DNA of 64,000 bases from Leucogyrophana mollusca (taxonomy: Eukaryota > Basidiomycota > Agaricomycetes > Boletales), in the NCBI GenBank assembly GCA_021014945.1, contig MU266371.1:90509-154508 (forward strand), in the 5' to 3' direction. The first letter of the stretch is position 1. Every line of letters starts with the position of its first letter. Made by a program: the position numbers and the translations under genes. Of this stretch, positions 11,490-24,300 are shown piece after piece. The notes under the pieces were generated by a model. It did no database searches, was not told the DNA's origin, and worked only from the letters and a program-made list of their open reading frames with translations.

Positions 11490-14400
11490 AACGGAGGGAT
11501 GTGATACTTCGTGGGGCTTCTAGCGGGATAAAGAAACGAAAGGCTAGATATTTGTAGGCACAGCTCCCAGAATTGTCTTGGCATTCGGAAAGGGCGAGTG
11601 ACAGGAAGCACCATTAACGCAAATCGTAATAGAAATCGGGTGCACAGATATGGAGCTAGGAAGTTCAATCAAACAAAGTCAGTTTTAGTCAGGGAAAAGA
11701 GGCGAGGGGAAAGAAACGAACGCCGAGTTAATCTTCCCATCAAGCTGGTACTACTGGAAAGATCAGAATGCGAACCGCAAAAGGACGTGGGAGCCACAAG
11801 AGAACCAACCCGAAGAGCTGACAATCATACGTTGCGTATCGTAAACGGTTGTTCCTCTTTTGTCCTGCGACCAATCAAGGGAGGGAAACCCCGAGGTTAA
11901 CCTGCTGCAAATCCGAGTACAAGCTCAGCACTGCCAAGACCCCAATTATAGGCCAATATGCGAGCCTGTTACGATCACTTGGATTCGACATCGTGGTTAG
12001 ATGCACGCTCCTTGCCTCGCTGCATTATTTTTTCGGCGCCTTTGTACAACCCAAAATTGTCTTACCGCACACGTGCTTGACGCGGCGCTCCAAGTCTCCA
12101 GCAACAGGCAATTGTGGCGCGCGCCTTGGCGCACAGGACGGCGAACACTTTTGCCGTAAGAAAAAGCGCCTCAAAGGGCCAAGGTAAGATGCCAGTCCCA
12201 TATAGTGTTTGCATTCTCTTGGGATGTGACCCCAAGGGTATGATTCTATGGATCCAGCGCCGATATCCGACCTTACCGGTGGGGGGGCCTGGGGGCTGCG
12301 CTCCCATCTCCTCGACAAGATTGTTTGATCTCCTTAGTATCCGCGAGGTCTATCAGCAGCTCACGGGAAACTGAATCTAGACGGATGGTCTACTACCGTA
12401 ACCCGGCTCAGTTTTATCTCGCGGTGAGGCCTCCTGTCAGCCTGCTTCATCTTCTGGCAACCGCATCGGCGCAGTTATCCACAATATCATTTTTGTCACT
12501 TGATTGGACCATTGCGTCCGCCGCACAAAAATTTGCGTGGGTCATCTCTCTCTTTCCCCGTGCAGTAACCCCAGACTAATCCGGAAATTGTCTCGAAAGC
12601 GCAGTTCTTACCCTCGGTGGTTAGTGGGCTACTCGGGGCCACTGGATATGAATTTGTTGCTAGCCAGTAGCCGCTCCATATGTGCAACTACTGCATGCAG
12701 CGTTTGATCTATCTGGAGCTCGTGCGTGTAGCCCTTGAAATGGGATTAATACTGCTGCATAAACCGCTCACTACTTGTGCCAAGCTCCACAGGTTTTCAG
12801 GCATGACATGGCGTCTTCTCCGCGGAAGCTCGTGTGCGGGAAAAACGCGAGAGACGCTTGTCGGTCCAGATGGATTAACGCTCCAATCCTAGTGGAATAT
12901 TCCTAATGGCGACAATCTCGTGAAAGAAGGCAGGGGAGGCTCATCACTCCTGACTGAGGTCACAGGCGGTCAAATCCCCTCAGTTCTTGGTTCCTCTCAT
13001 TCGAAGATCGCTTCCGCGATGCTTACAATGACGAACACGCAAGACGGATTGGCGTGGCATCGGAATTGGAATCGGCGGGCGAGATTGGCGTACCGACTCT
13101 TCCATCACCCAGGTTGCGCCCGTTACGAAACTGCACATATGGATAGCCGCGTTCTGGAAACTCTTTGTAGTGAATGCATCTTTCGTGCACAATGCTCTGG
13201 GTTATACTGACGAAGAATAGCGTGAAGCTGTCAGCTTGTGATTTGTCAGCAGAACAGCGTGCCGAAGCTCGGCGGTGGTCGATCACACGGATTAACGAGG
13301 CGGAAGCCAGAGGAAGCCAGGCAACCTCCGTGAAGGGCAAACAGTTGAAGGGTAATTGCCTCCCACACGTCTAGTTGGCCTCCATTCTCGATTTCTCGGC
13401 GCCGCCCTGGTCCCCCTTGCGGTACACACGCATCTCGCAAACGGTTCTTATCCTGACATTATCTTCCTCCCTCGATGGTGACATAGGAACAGTATCATAG
13501 ATAAGAAGATCATGTTATGCATGTTTCACTTGGGATCATCAAAAACTGGGTGAATACTGCCAGATAAGTGCGGGGGCCTGTACATGTGTACCAACCGTCA
13601 TACGTGAGAATGGCATATCTGCTTGCCGGTCAGATTTTGATGTGTTTTGTTTTCGCAGTCGTAACCTGGTTATCATCAGCACTGTCATTGAAGCTATTGA
13701 CCACCGTATGGCAGAAAGCAAGCACCAATCGACATAGTATAGCGGTAGATAACTTATCGTTCGGAGGGTCTTGTATGAAAATCACATGCGCCAGTAAGTA
13801 TCTCGCCTCTCGCCGAACCGTCGCTTGGCATTTAATTATATACTTCGCCCAACAGATCGTGCATTGTGACTGATACCTCGGGGCGGCAGCAATGTTCCTG
13901 TCATCGTTAAAACTTGGCGAGCTGACCAAACCGACACTCGTTCAGATCTGGATGGGTGTGTGAAAAATTGATCACGATGGTCAGACACCAGCGCATCGAC
14001 TCCTTTACGTGGCCACAACGCTGGAGGTGTCACGCGAATGATGCTGATCCCGAGGGGTTGTGGATAGTACTCGCATCCTCGACGAACTTGTAAATCAAGG
14101 TATTTTCTCTTCGATGTAGACTATGGGGTTTACATGACCGGACCGTCGCCAGAGCAGGCGATAATGGTCGAGATTTAGGTGCGGCCCGCACCCATCCACA
14201 CCCTTTCAAGCTGAGCTTATACCCCCTGTATCGATAAATGGCAATTCCCGTGTCTTTGATATCCTTCTAGAAAGGATAATCAGTCCGCGGAGACAGCCCG
14301 ATTTTATTATCTAGGGATGCCGTCTGGCGTGGTTTCGGCCCGCCTCGTCAATCACCGTTTCTATTTTCGCTAACAAGTTTGTGGCGTTTGTGGCCGCCGG

Positions 14401-17400
14401 CTACGATTTCCCTCTGCTCCTCTCGCAAGAACCCGGGCGTGCTATTTCTTGCATCAGACTTATACAAGGCGTCAGTCACAACCATCGTATCCTATCTCGT
14501 GGATCTGTCATGGTACGTCCTTCTACCCCATTTCTCCAAGATTTACCAGGCGATGTCGTGTTCTATATAGAATGTTGTCTAATAGTAGGGGCTTGTATGC
14601 GATGATGGTCTCGTCGCTCGGCCTCTCGGCAAGCGACAAGCACAGCAACGCCACTGAGCGATGTTGGTATGTCTCTTTTACCACCGACTCCATTCTCGTC
14701 CCCCCTTCCCGCTCCCTCTAAAGGACCTCCTTACTTGGTTTAATTCATCCTGTTAGCTCGCAAACGATGTTCATTTGGTTTGGCCCTCGCGCAAACTGGG
14801 TGTCGCAGATTCACACTGGGTATCCTTGACACTATTGTGCGAGGGGACTCACGGGCACCGCGATCTCTCCCCAACATAGCTCGCTCCATAACTTAGTCCC
14901 TCCAGTGCCTGAAAGGGTCACATTTTCGTGTCGGTTCCGGGTGCTGTCTGACGGATTTAAATAGATTTGAACGACGGCGTTCACGAGTCAAAACGCCAGT
15001 TTCCTCCATCATGGTGATCCTGCGAGATGGGAAACCGGGCCACTCGATATGAAAATACCCGTAAGTTGCCAGCCTAATAAAATCGATTAGCGTCCCATGC
15101 GTTGACTGAATCTAATAACTCCCATGGACGTACTGAATGATGTTCACTATGTGATCTCAGGCTACCCATTATACTGGTGTAGGAACCTGTACCCATTAAC
15201 TCAGGGAGGAATATTGTCAGTTTCTCCTTACATTCACCTGTGGTCGCATGATCACCAAGATCGTGACTTGGCTTGGAGGGCGTACCCTATCCCATTCCGC
15301 ACTTTCTCTCCCGCAAGAATCGAATAGCCTGCCTTGATAATGGGTGACATCATGTTCCCGCGAAGCATGCGCGCATCGCATCTATGCGGTCACTTCTGGT
15401 CAGTTGTGCTATACGTATAATGTATGTTCCGAATGCCAATACTTACAGAAATATAAAAGACCTTCCCAGATACAACCCGGAAGGTTCGGCAAGTCGGCCA
15501 CAGTTTAAACCGTCTCGCCTTCATGGATAGTTCTCGACCCCTAGTGGTTCTTTAAGCCCGAAAAGACAAGGTGTCAAACGAACGGTGATATGGAGTCTTG
15601 CTCAACCTGAAGCCGTCATTCTCCGATTCTAAAACCACTTCTCCGTGAGCCGAGGTCTCAAATCTGGGAGTCTTCGAATTCACGAGTTCGACTCACAGGC
15701 CCGAGGTACATCTGATGGATTGGAGTGTGTTCAATTCCAAGTGCCAAAATTTCTAGTTGCGATAACGGTGGCAGTGATCCTGCCTTGTTATGTTTCGGCG
15801 ATGCCCTCCCTCAGGCCTCAGGCTCTGCCGTGGATGACGTAAAAAACATGACAAAAAAAATTACAGCCTGCCCCGGGCCTGCACCCGTGCCGCGAGGTAT
15901 AATCCGCTAGCTTCCACGACCTCTATGTCCGTTCTGTGCGCAAGGACACGTTATCATGCCTTCAGCAGCCTCTCTTGCGATCATCCCCTATCTTCGAATG
16001 TGATTGGTGTTAGGGTCGTCTACCGATATTGATTGACAAACGGGCACTTATTTGGGGCTCGTTTACGACATCATATAGGGCTATAAAATCAGTACATCTC
16101 TTCCTGTGAATTTTTCTTAACAGGAGCCAGACTTGCCAGACGCATCGCTTTCATCGTCTCATAGGTCACGAACTTCTTCAAGTTGATGCCTTGACCTGTG
16201 CTGATTCAGATCCGAGCCCTCGGAATGGCTGTCCTGTGAGAAGCCTTAACCCACTGGCGTTAGCAACAACCGTCACGGAAAACATATGCATCGGGCCCGA
16301 TTGAGCTCGACCATTCCACCGAGTCCGCGTTTTCATTTGCGAAGTCTGATGCAGAGAGAAGGATGCTCTGGAGACGAGGTACGCGGACGGGTGGTGCATC
16401 CGGGCGGTCCGCGCTCCCCCGGAAGGTCGCTTGGATGAGTTGGTCGTCAAGAATTGGCCTCGGAAGGCGAAGTAAATCAAAGTTATCTCATCCTTTTCCT
16501 CCGGACAACTCGTGTGCCGTGAATTGGATTTTCATGGCCCATCGCGTTGGAGCCATACATGCTAGGAGCGGCCCGTGATTTCTTTTGTATGTTGCCTATC
16601 CCAGCAGACTGCAAGTGCTGAGTCGTCGGAGCGGCACTCCTGTCGTGGCAGTTGTAGTCACCTACGCACGACCAGCTCTTCCAGACGACCAAAGCACACC
16701 GAAACGGCATAAAGGAGCCTACGATGAGCCTGCACGTTCGGGGTAAACCGTGGTGTGTAGCTCGACCACTCCATTTCGATGTGGGCTTCAACTTCAAACA
16801 TTTCTTCTTGCATTCTTGCCATCTGCACTTGGTCTCAATACAAGTGAGCCTCCATATTGCCTCCACCGGTCCCGCCAAATCTTTTGTTCATCCAGACTCC
16901 TCAAAGCAATTCTATTAATAATATTGAACGAGCCGCCCGCTTTAACTTTGACTGGCTGCCGTTCGATGCCTCGAGAGGCAGCTCGGAACGGCTCCCGGCG
17001 GTTCCATGACCAACCACGCATGTTTAGTTCAAGCGTCATGCTTCGCGCGAATGAGAAGAAAGTTGTCAAAACATTATTCCCTTGTCCTTTCAGGGGCCGA
17101 AGAGCGAAAGGTCGGACAGCCAAGAAAATGCAAAGACACTCGCAGTCGTCCTTGGTTAGCCAAAATCTGACCCCGTCGCTGGCTTGTTTGTTCAGATGCT
17201 CATATGTTCCCGCGCAGATTTGCCGACCTTTCCCCACTTATGACAAGGCACTGAGGATGTGAATTCGAGTGGTTGGTCTCGAGATGTTTATCTTGTTGTG
17301 CTATTTATGACACTGACGTATGCCTGTCGCGAGAGATACTCAGGCTGCCCCATACACTGGACCCCGACTTCAACGGTTGGAGCATTGGTGTACACACCAG

Positions 17401-17799
17401 GTCCCATCTCCCGAGGCATATCCATGGCCCTCGAGTTTGTGCTCGGCCCAGAACGCTCGGCCGCCAAGCGGCCTCCATCTGCTTTGATAGATGCGGGAGC
17501 CCAGTTGACAGCGGCCGTCAAGGCTAATGACGGTCGAGGACAACGCGGCATCCATGCATTTTCTGGGGTGGTACCAAACAACTGGTGCGTCGTATCATCC
17601 ACCGAGGGCATGGATCGTTCGACATGAGGAAGAAACGTCAGATAGATCCGGCCCATGCAACCTATGATATTTTGTTTATGTGTAATGTGGACGTGGGCGA
17701 GCACCAACTGACTGGTACATCAGATACAGTAATAAGCTAGGACACGACAGCAAAGTGAGGCAATATCGCAAAAACACGCACCCCGCGGGGAATTCAAGG
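11490..17799. other. Gene-poor tract, 6.3 kb
   Basis: The longest stretch without a recognisable gene in an otherwise dense window. Open frames are under 175 codons, occur on both strands equally and carry no motif I know. No tRNA, terminal repeats or reverse-transcriptase motifs were seen by eye. One plus-strand coding relic (12982-13374) is listed separately. It may contain the promoter of the transcription factor, decayed transposons or non-coding transcripts. Confidence 0.45.
12982..13374 (+). pseudogene. Decayed coding relic of unknown family
   Basis: Three protein-like segments lie in a row on the plus strand but in different frames. The first is SSWFLSFEDRFRDAYNDEHA with RRIGVASELESAGEIGVP (12982-13110, frame 1). 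The second is WIAAFWKLFVVNASFVHNAL with GYTDEE (13137-13217, frame 3), ended by TAG. The third is LSAEQRAEARRW with RINEAEARGS (13240-13320, frame 1). Composition and charge pattern are unlike random sequence. No family was recognised. Frame changes and the stop suggest a dead gene. An intron-rich live gene is a weaker alternative. Confidence 0.3.
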
Positions 17800-19366
17800 T
17801 TAGACATTCCATCCACTAGCCTGTTGACTGGGACTAGCCCAGCCCTGTTGAACTCCCGTTCCCCATGTACTTCCACTACCTGTAGCTCCACTATTTGGAC
17901 TTGTGTTACTTCCCCACGCGTTCTGTGATGGACTAGTTCCTCCCCACCCACTCGCAGCATTTTGTGCTGGACTGGTTGCCCAGCCGCCGCTATTCCCGCC
18001 ACCATTTTGTGCTGGGCTAGTACCACCAGCCCAGCCACCACCTGCACTACCACCGTTACCCCATCCGCCACCCGTAGGACTCATTGATCCCCAGCCACCG
18101 CCTGCCCATCCACCCGCGGTGGTATGGCCATTCGTTGGGGGCATACCAGGATCACCTCCGCCCCCGTTCATCATGTCCACGTCTGGTGGTGCTTTGAGTC
18201 CAAGAATCAAGTTAGCTAACTTCGTTTGTAGCTCAGCCAACCCCTGCATGTCAGAATGTCACGAGAGTCAATATCACACAGTGCGAAAATGAGAACCGAC
18301 ATGCCCTCATTATAACTTCCTGAGGACCCAAGCTTCCATCCGTTTCTACCTCGAAGTAGAACTTGCGTGGTTTCGCGTTGAAGTCAAAAGGTTCATCGTC
18401 GCGCGGAGGCTCCTCCTCTTTGGCGTTCTCACCGACAGGCCACTCGGCTCGCTCGTCGGATTCAAACCAGTGTGTTGTGTGTCTGAGTTTGTTGTATGGA
18501 TCGTACTCGAAAGATACTGCGGAGCAAGGCGACCATTTTGCATGTTCTTTTGCAATCCCCTTGTGTTTTCCGATAAGTCGAGCAACGCCGCGACAACAAA
18601 GAACGATATACCTTTTTGGCAACACACCGTAACTTCAGTTGTTGACCTTTGCGTATTTTACATATGAGTACTGGCTGAACTGCAGGGTCGTCTACCAAAG
18701 CGGTCAAGATATGCGGACCCGTATTCCCTAGAGACACTCACTCTTCCCTACGGGATGTCCAAAGTCTTCTCCCCGCTTTGTAATCTCCTCACCGGGAAGG
18801 CCGTCATTTTCCCCATTCATGGGTGGAATAACCTCCAGATGATTGCTTGTCACTTCCATTGTCCTGTTATCGTGGCAAGACACGTCAAGTCTAAGCTCGA
18901 CCGAGCAGTACTGACATCCCGTCAAGCAGGTACATTCCTACAAAACCGAGCGGTAACTGTTAGAGCAAATGACAGGCAAGGGATGTAGGGTAGTCACCCG
19001 AGAGTAGCGAATAGCTTCATCGCAGTTTACGCTCACGAGAGGAATCATTCCAAGACGATGAGCGAGGAATTCATCTGGAAGCACAGTTGTGTTTTCCTCG
19101 ATCTCGACCATGTCGATCGCTGCAGAGGTTATTTCAAACGACCGGTTCTTGCTCGTCCAAGCAACACTCACCGACTGTTGGAATGTCAGCCTGGACGACT
19201 CTCCGGATGGCGTTTGCAAATCTGGGGAAGGGACTTCAGAACCAACACGACAAATGAACTGTAAGCTGCCGCACGCAAGGTCGGCATTATCCAACACGAA
19301 ATTAACGCGATCCTTCTTCAGATCTCGTATTCGGACGATGGGTTCAGAGTCCTCGTAGGCCTGCAT
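17800..19366 (-). CDS. rpb3: RNA polymerase II subunit RPB3
   Basis: RPB3 pairs with RPB11 to nucleate Pol II assembly (alpha-like subunit). ATG 19366 opens MQAYEDSEPIVRIRDLKKDR. Splicing then yields NADLAFANAIRRVVQADIPT and VAIDMVEIEENTTVLPDEFL, the conserved alpha-motif region. AHRLGMIPLVS follows. The zinc-binding loop is partly visible (TGCQYCSVELRLDVSC). Further on are VLICKIRKGQQLKLRCVAKK, KWSPCSAVSFEYDPYNKLRH and FYFEVETDGSLGPQEVI. After the usual end (LILGLKAPPDVDM) comes an extra tail of about 120 residues made of Gly, Trp, Ser, Asn and Gln, with ten tryptophans each next to glycine and repeated TSPAQN units (18175-17803). Canonical RPB3 stops before this. Roughly 380 residues in total. 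Confidence 0.95.
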
Positions 19367-19551
19367 CTTGAGTCTGAAGATGATTTTCAATGAAGTACAA
19401 GGTCTAGTAACGTCAAGCTGCAAACTTCAAGTTACTATGGCTTAGTAATACAACACTGAGCTTTAGTCTGTGGCGGCATTAAACGTGCATGGTAGAAGAA
19501 AAGAAAATCAAAAGCCATGATGTCGTATAAAAAATTCACGAGAAAAGACTC

Positions 19552-20993
19552 TCAGAGTTTCGCCGACGCCTTTCGGTCTTCATTCTTCACTCGCACGATG
19601 GCTTTCCCCCAAGTTTCCCTCTTCTCCAACGCCCTCAACCCACTCGCAACCTCGTCAAGAGAGTAAACCTTCGAATATACAACAGGTTTAATGCGGCCCG
19701 ACGCCAGCAGACTAAAGGAGAAGGATGTTAGCAAGCACATCCAAATAGACGTGGATATCAACGAACTCAAGAAGTGCGTCCCAAACTACAGGGATACGCT
19801 CGGGCTCTTTACCTGCAGAGGAGTTAGATCATAGAGTTCTGTAATACGTCTACACGCACTGGTATAAAGGCCCCAGTGTGTTCCCATGACCGTGACGTTT
19901 TTCAATAATACCAAGTTCAGCGGTAGCTGAGGGCAAGCGAGTTAGCACCTCTATATCCCCCAGAGACAAATCCGCTACCTTCTCAATAGCGCCAGCAGCA
20001 AAACCAATCACAAGCGCTCTTCCCTTAAACGCAATGCACTTGAGAGCGTCTGCAATAGTGCAGTTAGGAGGGATAGAGACGTAAAACCCGAAATACTCAC
20101 CCCCTATGCGCCCAACAGGGTCATATACAACGTCGACACCTTTCCCGCCCGTGATCTTTAGGACTTCCTTCTGCCAATCTGGCCTAGTATAGTTGACTGT
20201 GTAATCTGCACCGCCATACTTTGTACATATGTCCAATTTGGCCTGCGATCCGGCTGCAGCAATGACTTTGGCCCCAAGAGCTGCGACGAAGATGCGCAAT
20301 CAGAACGTCTGCGAGCATGAAACCAAAGAGAATAGGGTTATACCTTTTGCCAGTTGGACAGCGGCGATCCCAACGCCTCCTGCGGCAGCATTGACCAGCA
20401 CTGATTCGCCTTTATCGGAGATGAGAAGCGCGTCGACTGGCACAAACTGCTGAAGACTGACCTGGCTTGAGCTGTGCCCTCCCAACAAGCGCTTCGTAGC
20501 TTGTCGGCCACGTAATGTAAAGCCCTGTCGAGACGGTAAGGTTCGAGGAATATCCATAAACTTTGTGAACACACCAGCGCCCTCATCAAAGGTCAGGTTA
20601 TCCGGAAGTGGGTTCACAGCTTTCCACTTGCAAGCCACTTTGTCTGCAAAGCTTCCTTGAGCGCTGCCAAACACCCTATCGCCTGGCCTAAAGGGACATC
20701 CTTCTGGTATCGGGGAGTCCTTGGCAATCTTGCCTGCAAACTCGGCCCCGAGGACAAAAGGAAATGGGGGTTTGACCTGGTACTTCCCTTGCACCTGGAG
20801 TATCTGTCGAAATGCTTGAAGTCGTTTCGATTAAGAAACCCAAAGGAAAGATGATGCTCACATCGAAGAAGTTGAGAGCTGCTGAATATATTTCAACGAT
20901 GACTTCGTCTAGACGGGCCTCGGGTTCTGGCGCGTCTGACAGAAGGGTGAGTTTCGAAGGGTGGATCCACTCGTTTATAACGTATGCCCTCAT
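19552..20993 (-). CDS. Zinc-type/quinone oxidoreductase (MDR family)
   Basis: NAD(P)H-dependent medium-chain reductase, probably cytosolic or mitochondrial. ATG 20993 starts MRAYVINEWIHPSKL. The GroES-like domain includes VQGKYQVKPPFPFVLGAEFA and GDRVFGSAQGSFADKV. After two introns the catalytic core joins as LYITWPTSYEALVGRAQLKP and GESVLVNAAAGGVGIAAVQL, the AAAGGVG Rossmann motif. GAKVIAAAGSQAKLDICTKY, GGADYTVNYT and GVDVVYDPVG follow, then FKGRALVIGFAAG and NVTVMGTHWG. The C-terminus has the usual DEVASGLRALEKRETWGKAI. No catalytic-zinc ligands are evident, which favours the quinone-reductase branch. About six introns, all with canonical ends where checked. Substrate unknown. Confidence 0.9.
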
Positions 20994-21319
20994 GGTTTAC
21001 AGTAGAAGACAACTGCGAGACGATAACCGTGATTCTTGGCCGGGGTAAAGCTCTGAGGAGAATATCCACCTGTTCTGCGTCGGTACTTTACATAGCAGTC
21101 GGTCATACAATGTACCCGGCGGACACTATTACGGGGACCACCGTTACCCGGACTCGTGGGCACCGCGGAAGCAAAACTCTCACAGGGGAAAGACTCAGCG
21201 AGATTCGCAAGGTCAGACAGACAGCAGCTGCTGCACTTGAAGAAACTATGCCGAGTGTATATACAATTGAGGTGTTTCTACATGCTTGTATTTGACTTCT
21301 AATAACGATGAATCGACTA
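20994..21319. promoter_or_regulatory. Gap between quinone reductase start and TOM1 stop
   Basis: This 326 bp should hold the promoter of the oxidoreductase and the 3' end of the giant HECT gene, both on the minus strand. No other element was seen. Confidence 0.4.
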
Positions 21320-24300
21320 TTATGCGAATCCGAAACCTTCCCCTCCCTCGTTGATGGCCAGCAACAATTGCTGGCGGAGCATTTCGTACGATGAGTATTG
21401 TGGTAGATCGATCTGATTGAAACCTGGAATAAGGGATCCCGTCAGTCTAATGGAGGGCTACTGCGGAGAGTGAAACGTACACGTATGAGCCTGTGGGAGT
21501 CGATCGGAATCGCCGTATGCCCGATGGATCGAGAACCGCTGTACACCTTGGACGCCTTGAAGGTCGACGAACCCTCCCAGCGGCACCCGGGAAGTTCCCG
21601 TAGCAAAGCTCAGCACCTTGGCTCTCTCTTCACGGTTGAACGACTTCAAGGCTCGCCACCACCACACAATAACGGGGTCGGAGCTTGTGTATCCGTTGTA
21701 CTCTGTGGCAGCCCGCCATTCATCAACATCGATATCGGGGGTTCCTGAGATAAGGAGCTCAAGCTCCTTTTCGTTAAACTACGGGTCGACACGTCAGTGA
21801 TAATGCACATGTCAGGACTGAAGGGCGGCCTCACGATGTTAATGAGGTCCTTCGGTATGATCTCCTGGAACCCTGCAACGAGATTCTCTATCTGTTCGCT
21901 AATGGACGAATACAGACGGAAGTTGGCAGACAGCTGTACGAATTCTCGCTTGTTCTCCTGTGTCACAGGAATGGACTCGCCCCCTTGTTTCAGCGGGAAT
22001 ATGCGGTTCCTTCCGAACTGAGGGAGCATAATTCAGCCAGAGCCAAAGATATACGAGGGAAGAAAATTTACCTCGTCGGCTTCTACGCTGAACGTCAGAT
22101 CCAGGGGAGTAGGGTCGTTCTCGAGGATCCAGCACAGCGAGTTATAGTACTCAGGGTCCACCCACTCGACGTCTCTGTAGTCCACCGGCTTTCCCAGAAG
22201 CTGTCTGTACAAGCTCTTGGCAAAGTATGCGTCCAACAGGCGCCCGTCGTAGATGGCCTTCCCGATAACACGTCCCACGAATTTGAAGAAGGACAAATGT
22301 TCTGGATTGACCCACGAGTTCTTGTTGGGCTGATACGTGAGCCTGTCTGCCGCACACGGTTGGAAAAGGGCATTGTTAGGATCGAACATCTGCCTCGCAA
22401 GAATCTGGAACCATTCGCGAGTGACACCACCAGCGTCGACACCTTCTTCGTCGTAGAACCGCACGCTAAGTTTTCCGTGCTTGATTTGATCGCCTGTCTT
22501 TCGCTGCAAGTACTGGAAGCTATCCTCAAACACCCGAGCCCGGCGAACGTTGAGTTGGAGAGTACCGTGGTGCTCTCGCGTGGTCGGACGACGATGAAGT
22601 TGTTGTGCAAAGTAGTTCCGCTTGTTGTCAAAGTCGAGAACGCGTGGATTGTGGACCAACAGGGCAAACGAGCCGCTCATCAACGACGGATTGTTGCGGA
22701 CCATCAGATTGAGTACTTTCCGGTGAGCGTCGGTAAATGACACGAAGAGGTCCTCCATAGACTCTTTTGGCGTTGTGGGCGAGAGCGGAGAAGCGGATGC
22801 TCGGAGGGCACGCGTAGCTGCTCCAGCGACTGATTTAGACCCCACATACTTGCATACAACCATCAGAGCCTCGATTAAAGGCAGCAGGACGGTCGCAACG
22901 TGCTCCAGGTCTGAGTTCTGCTCGATGGTGGCGAGACAATCACCTAGGCGACGCCAGAGGGGAGTAAAGCGGAACGACTCGTAGATTATTTGGACCTTCT
23001 CTGCATCCTCACTTTGTCTTGCATCATTGATGGGCGGTGACCGAGGTGTGTACATATAGTCGATCGTCTTGAGGACCCGCAACAACTTGGTTTGGTCCGA
23101 TGAAGCTGACGAGAATCTTGTGGCAACAGAGGGTGCGAGTACGCCGTTTTGTGAGCTTTGTAAAGCCGTGACAAGCTCATTGAGACCAATCAAGATGCTC
23201 TGACCACAGTCCTGGGCCTTCGCTTTCAGTTCCTGCGCAATGACATCTCTGGCGTCGGGAATATGCGAGAGATTCTGTATCAATGTCAGGCTTTGTTGGA
23301 ACGTACGAGACGAGCATTCGCCAATCGCCAGGATATTAACGATAAGTCGCAAGACCGAATGAGGGATCTGAGGGGGGCTCGGAAGGAGGACTTTGTCTTC
23401 TTGATCGGCAGGAGGGCTGCTATCCTTGGGCACTTCCTCGGAGGCGGTGGCATCTAATAGCATTTTAGAAGACAACTCTCAAAAATTATCGAAATAACTG
23501 ACTGGAGGACGCCTCTGGTGGCGCTTGCGAAACCGAACTTGTGGGTGGTGGCGAGGTAGTAGAGAGTGTGGAGGATTCAGTTGTCGGAGCATTGGTGGGT
23601 GCTGGCTCTGGCTCCTTCTTAGCGTCTTTGAGAGTTGTAAGAGGTTTTGTCACAGTCGACAGCAAAGCAACGACGGAATCCATGTTCGAAGGGGTCTTTA
23701 GGAGGGACTGTCGGTCCAATAAGCCAAGCAATAAGACGATAGGGAAATGGGTCTGGGGCATCTGCTTTTCCTTTCCTTTCCCCTTCTTCGAGGCTGCCTT
23801 TCGCAATGCGGCCGGTAGCTCGTGCTCTGTGAGGAAGAACAGTGAGGACAGCTCGTTGGTGCTGACAATGTAGGTCATCGCCTCCAAGCACCGCTGCGTG
23901 ACTAGGTCCGGTACGGCCTCATGTTGTAGGTTCGCGAGAGCAGGGGAAGCAGCGAATTCCAATCCAGCCTTCTGCTTGCCTGGAGTCTTTGGGGTTTGCT
24001 GTACGGACAGCTTTGGAGTGCGAGTGCTCATTTGCGCAAAGCTTTTATCCACCGCTGCGAGGTCGCCTGGGCCGCTTTGAAGGATGCTGAGGAGAAGATT
24101 AAACAGTTCTGCTCTGGTTTTGGCGTTCTCGCATAGGTTAACTAAGACCTTGAAGAGTAAATTCTTCTTGGAAACCTGAGGGAAAAACAACAATCGAACA
24201 AGTGTAGCAACCCCAGTCTTGTCGAGGAGCTGAATGGCATCGCGAGGGGGAGGGACTTTGCGAGGAGGTGCAGACCGCTGTGCGACTGCGCGTCCAGGAC

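Noticed and set aside
17259..17707. Overlapping open frames on both strands (122 and 139 codons)
   Set aside because: No recognisable motif, no splice partners, and both strands equally open, as expected by chance in GC-balanced sequence.
21985..22740. 251-codon open frame on the plus strand
   Set aside because: Exact antisense of the conserved HECT exon of tom1; codon shadow without family motifs.
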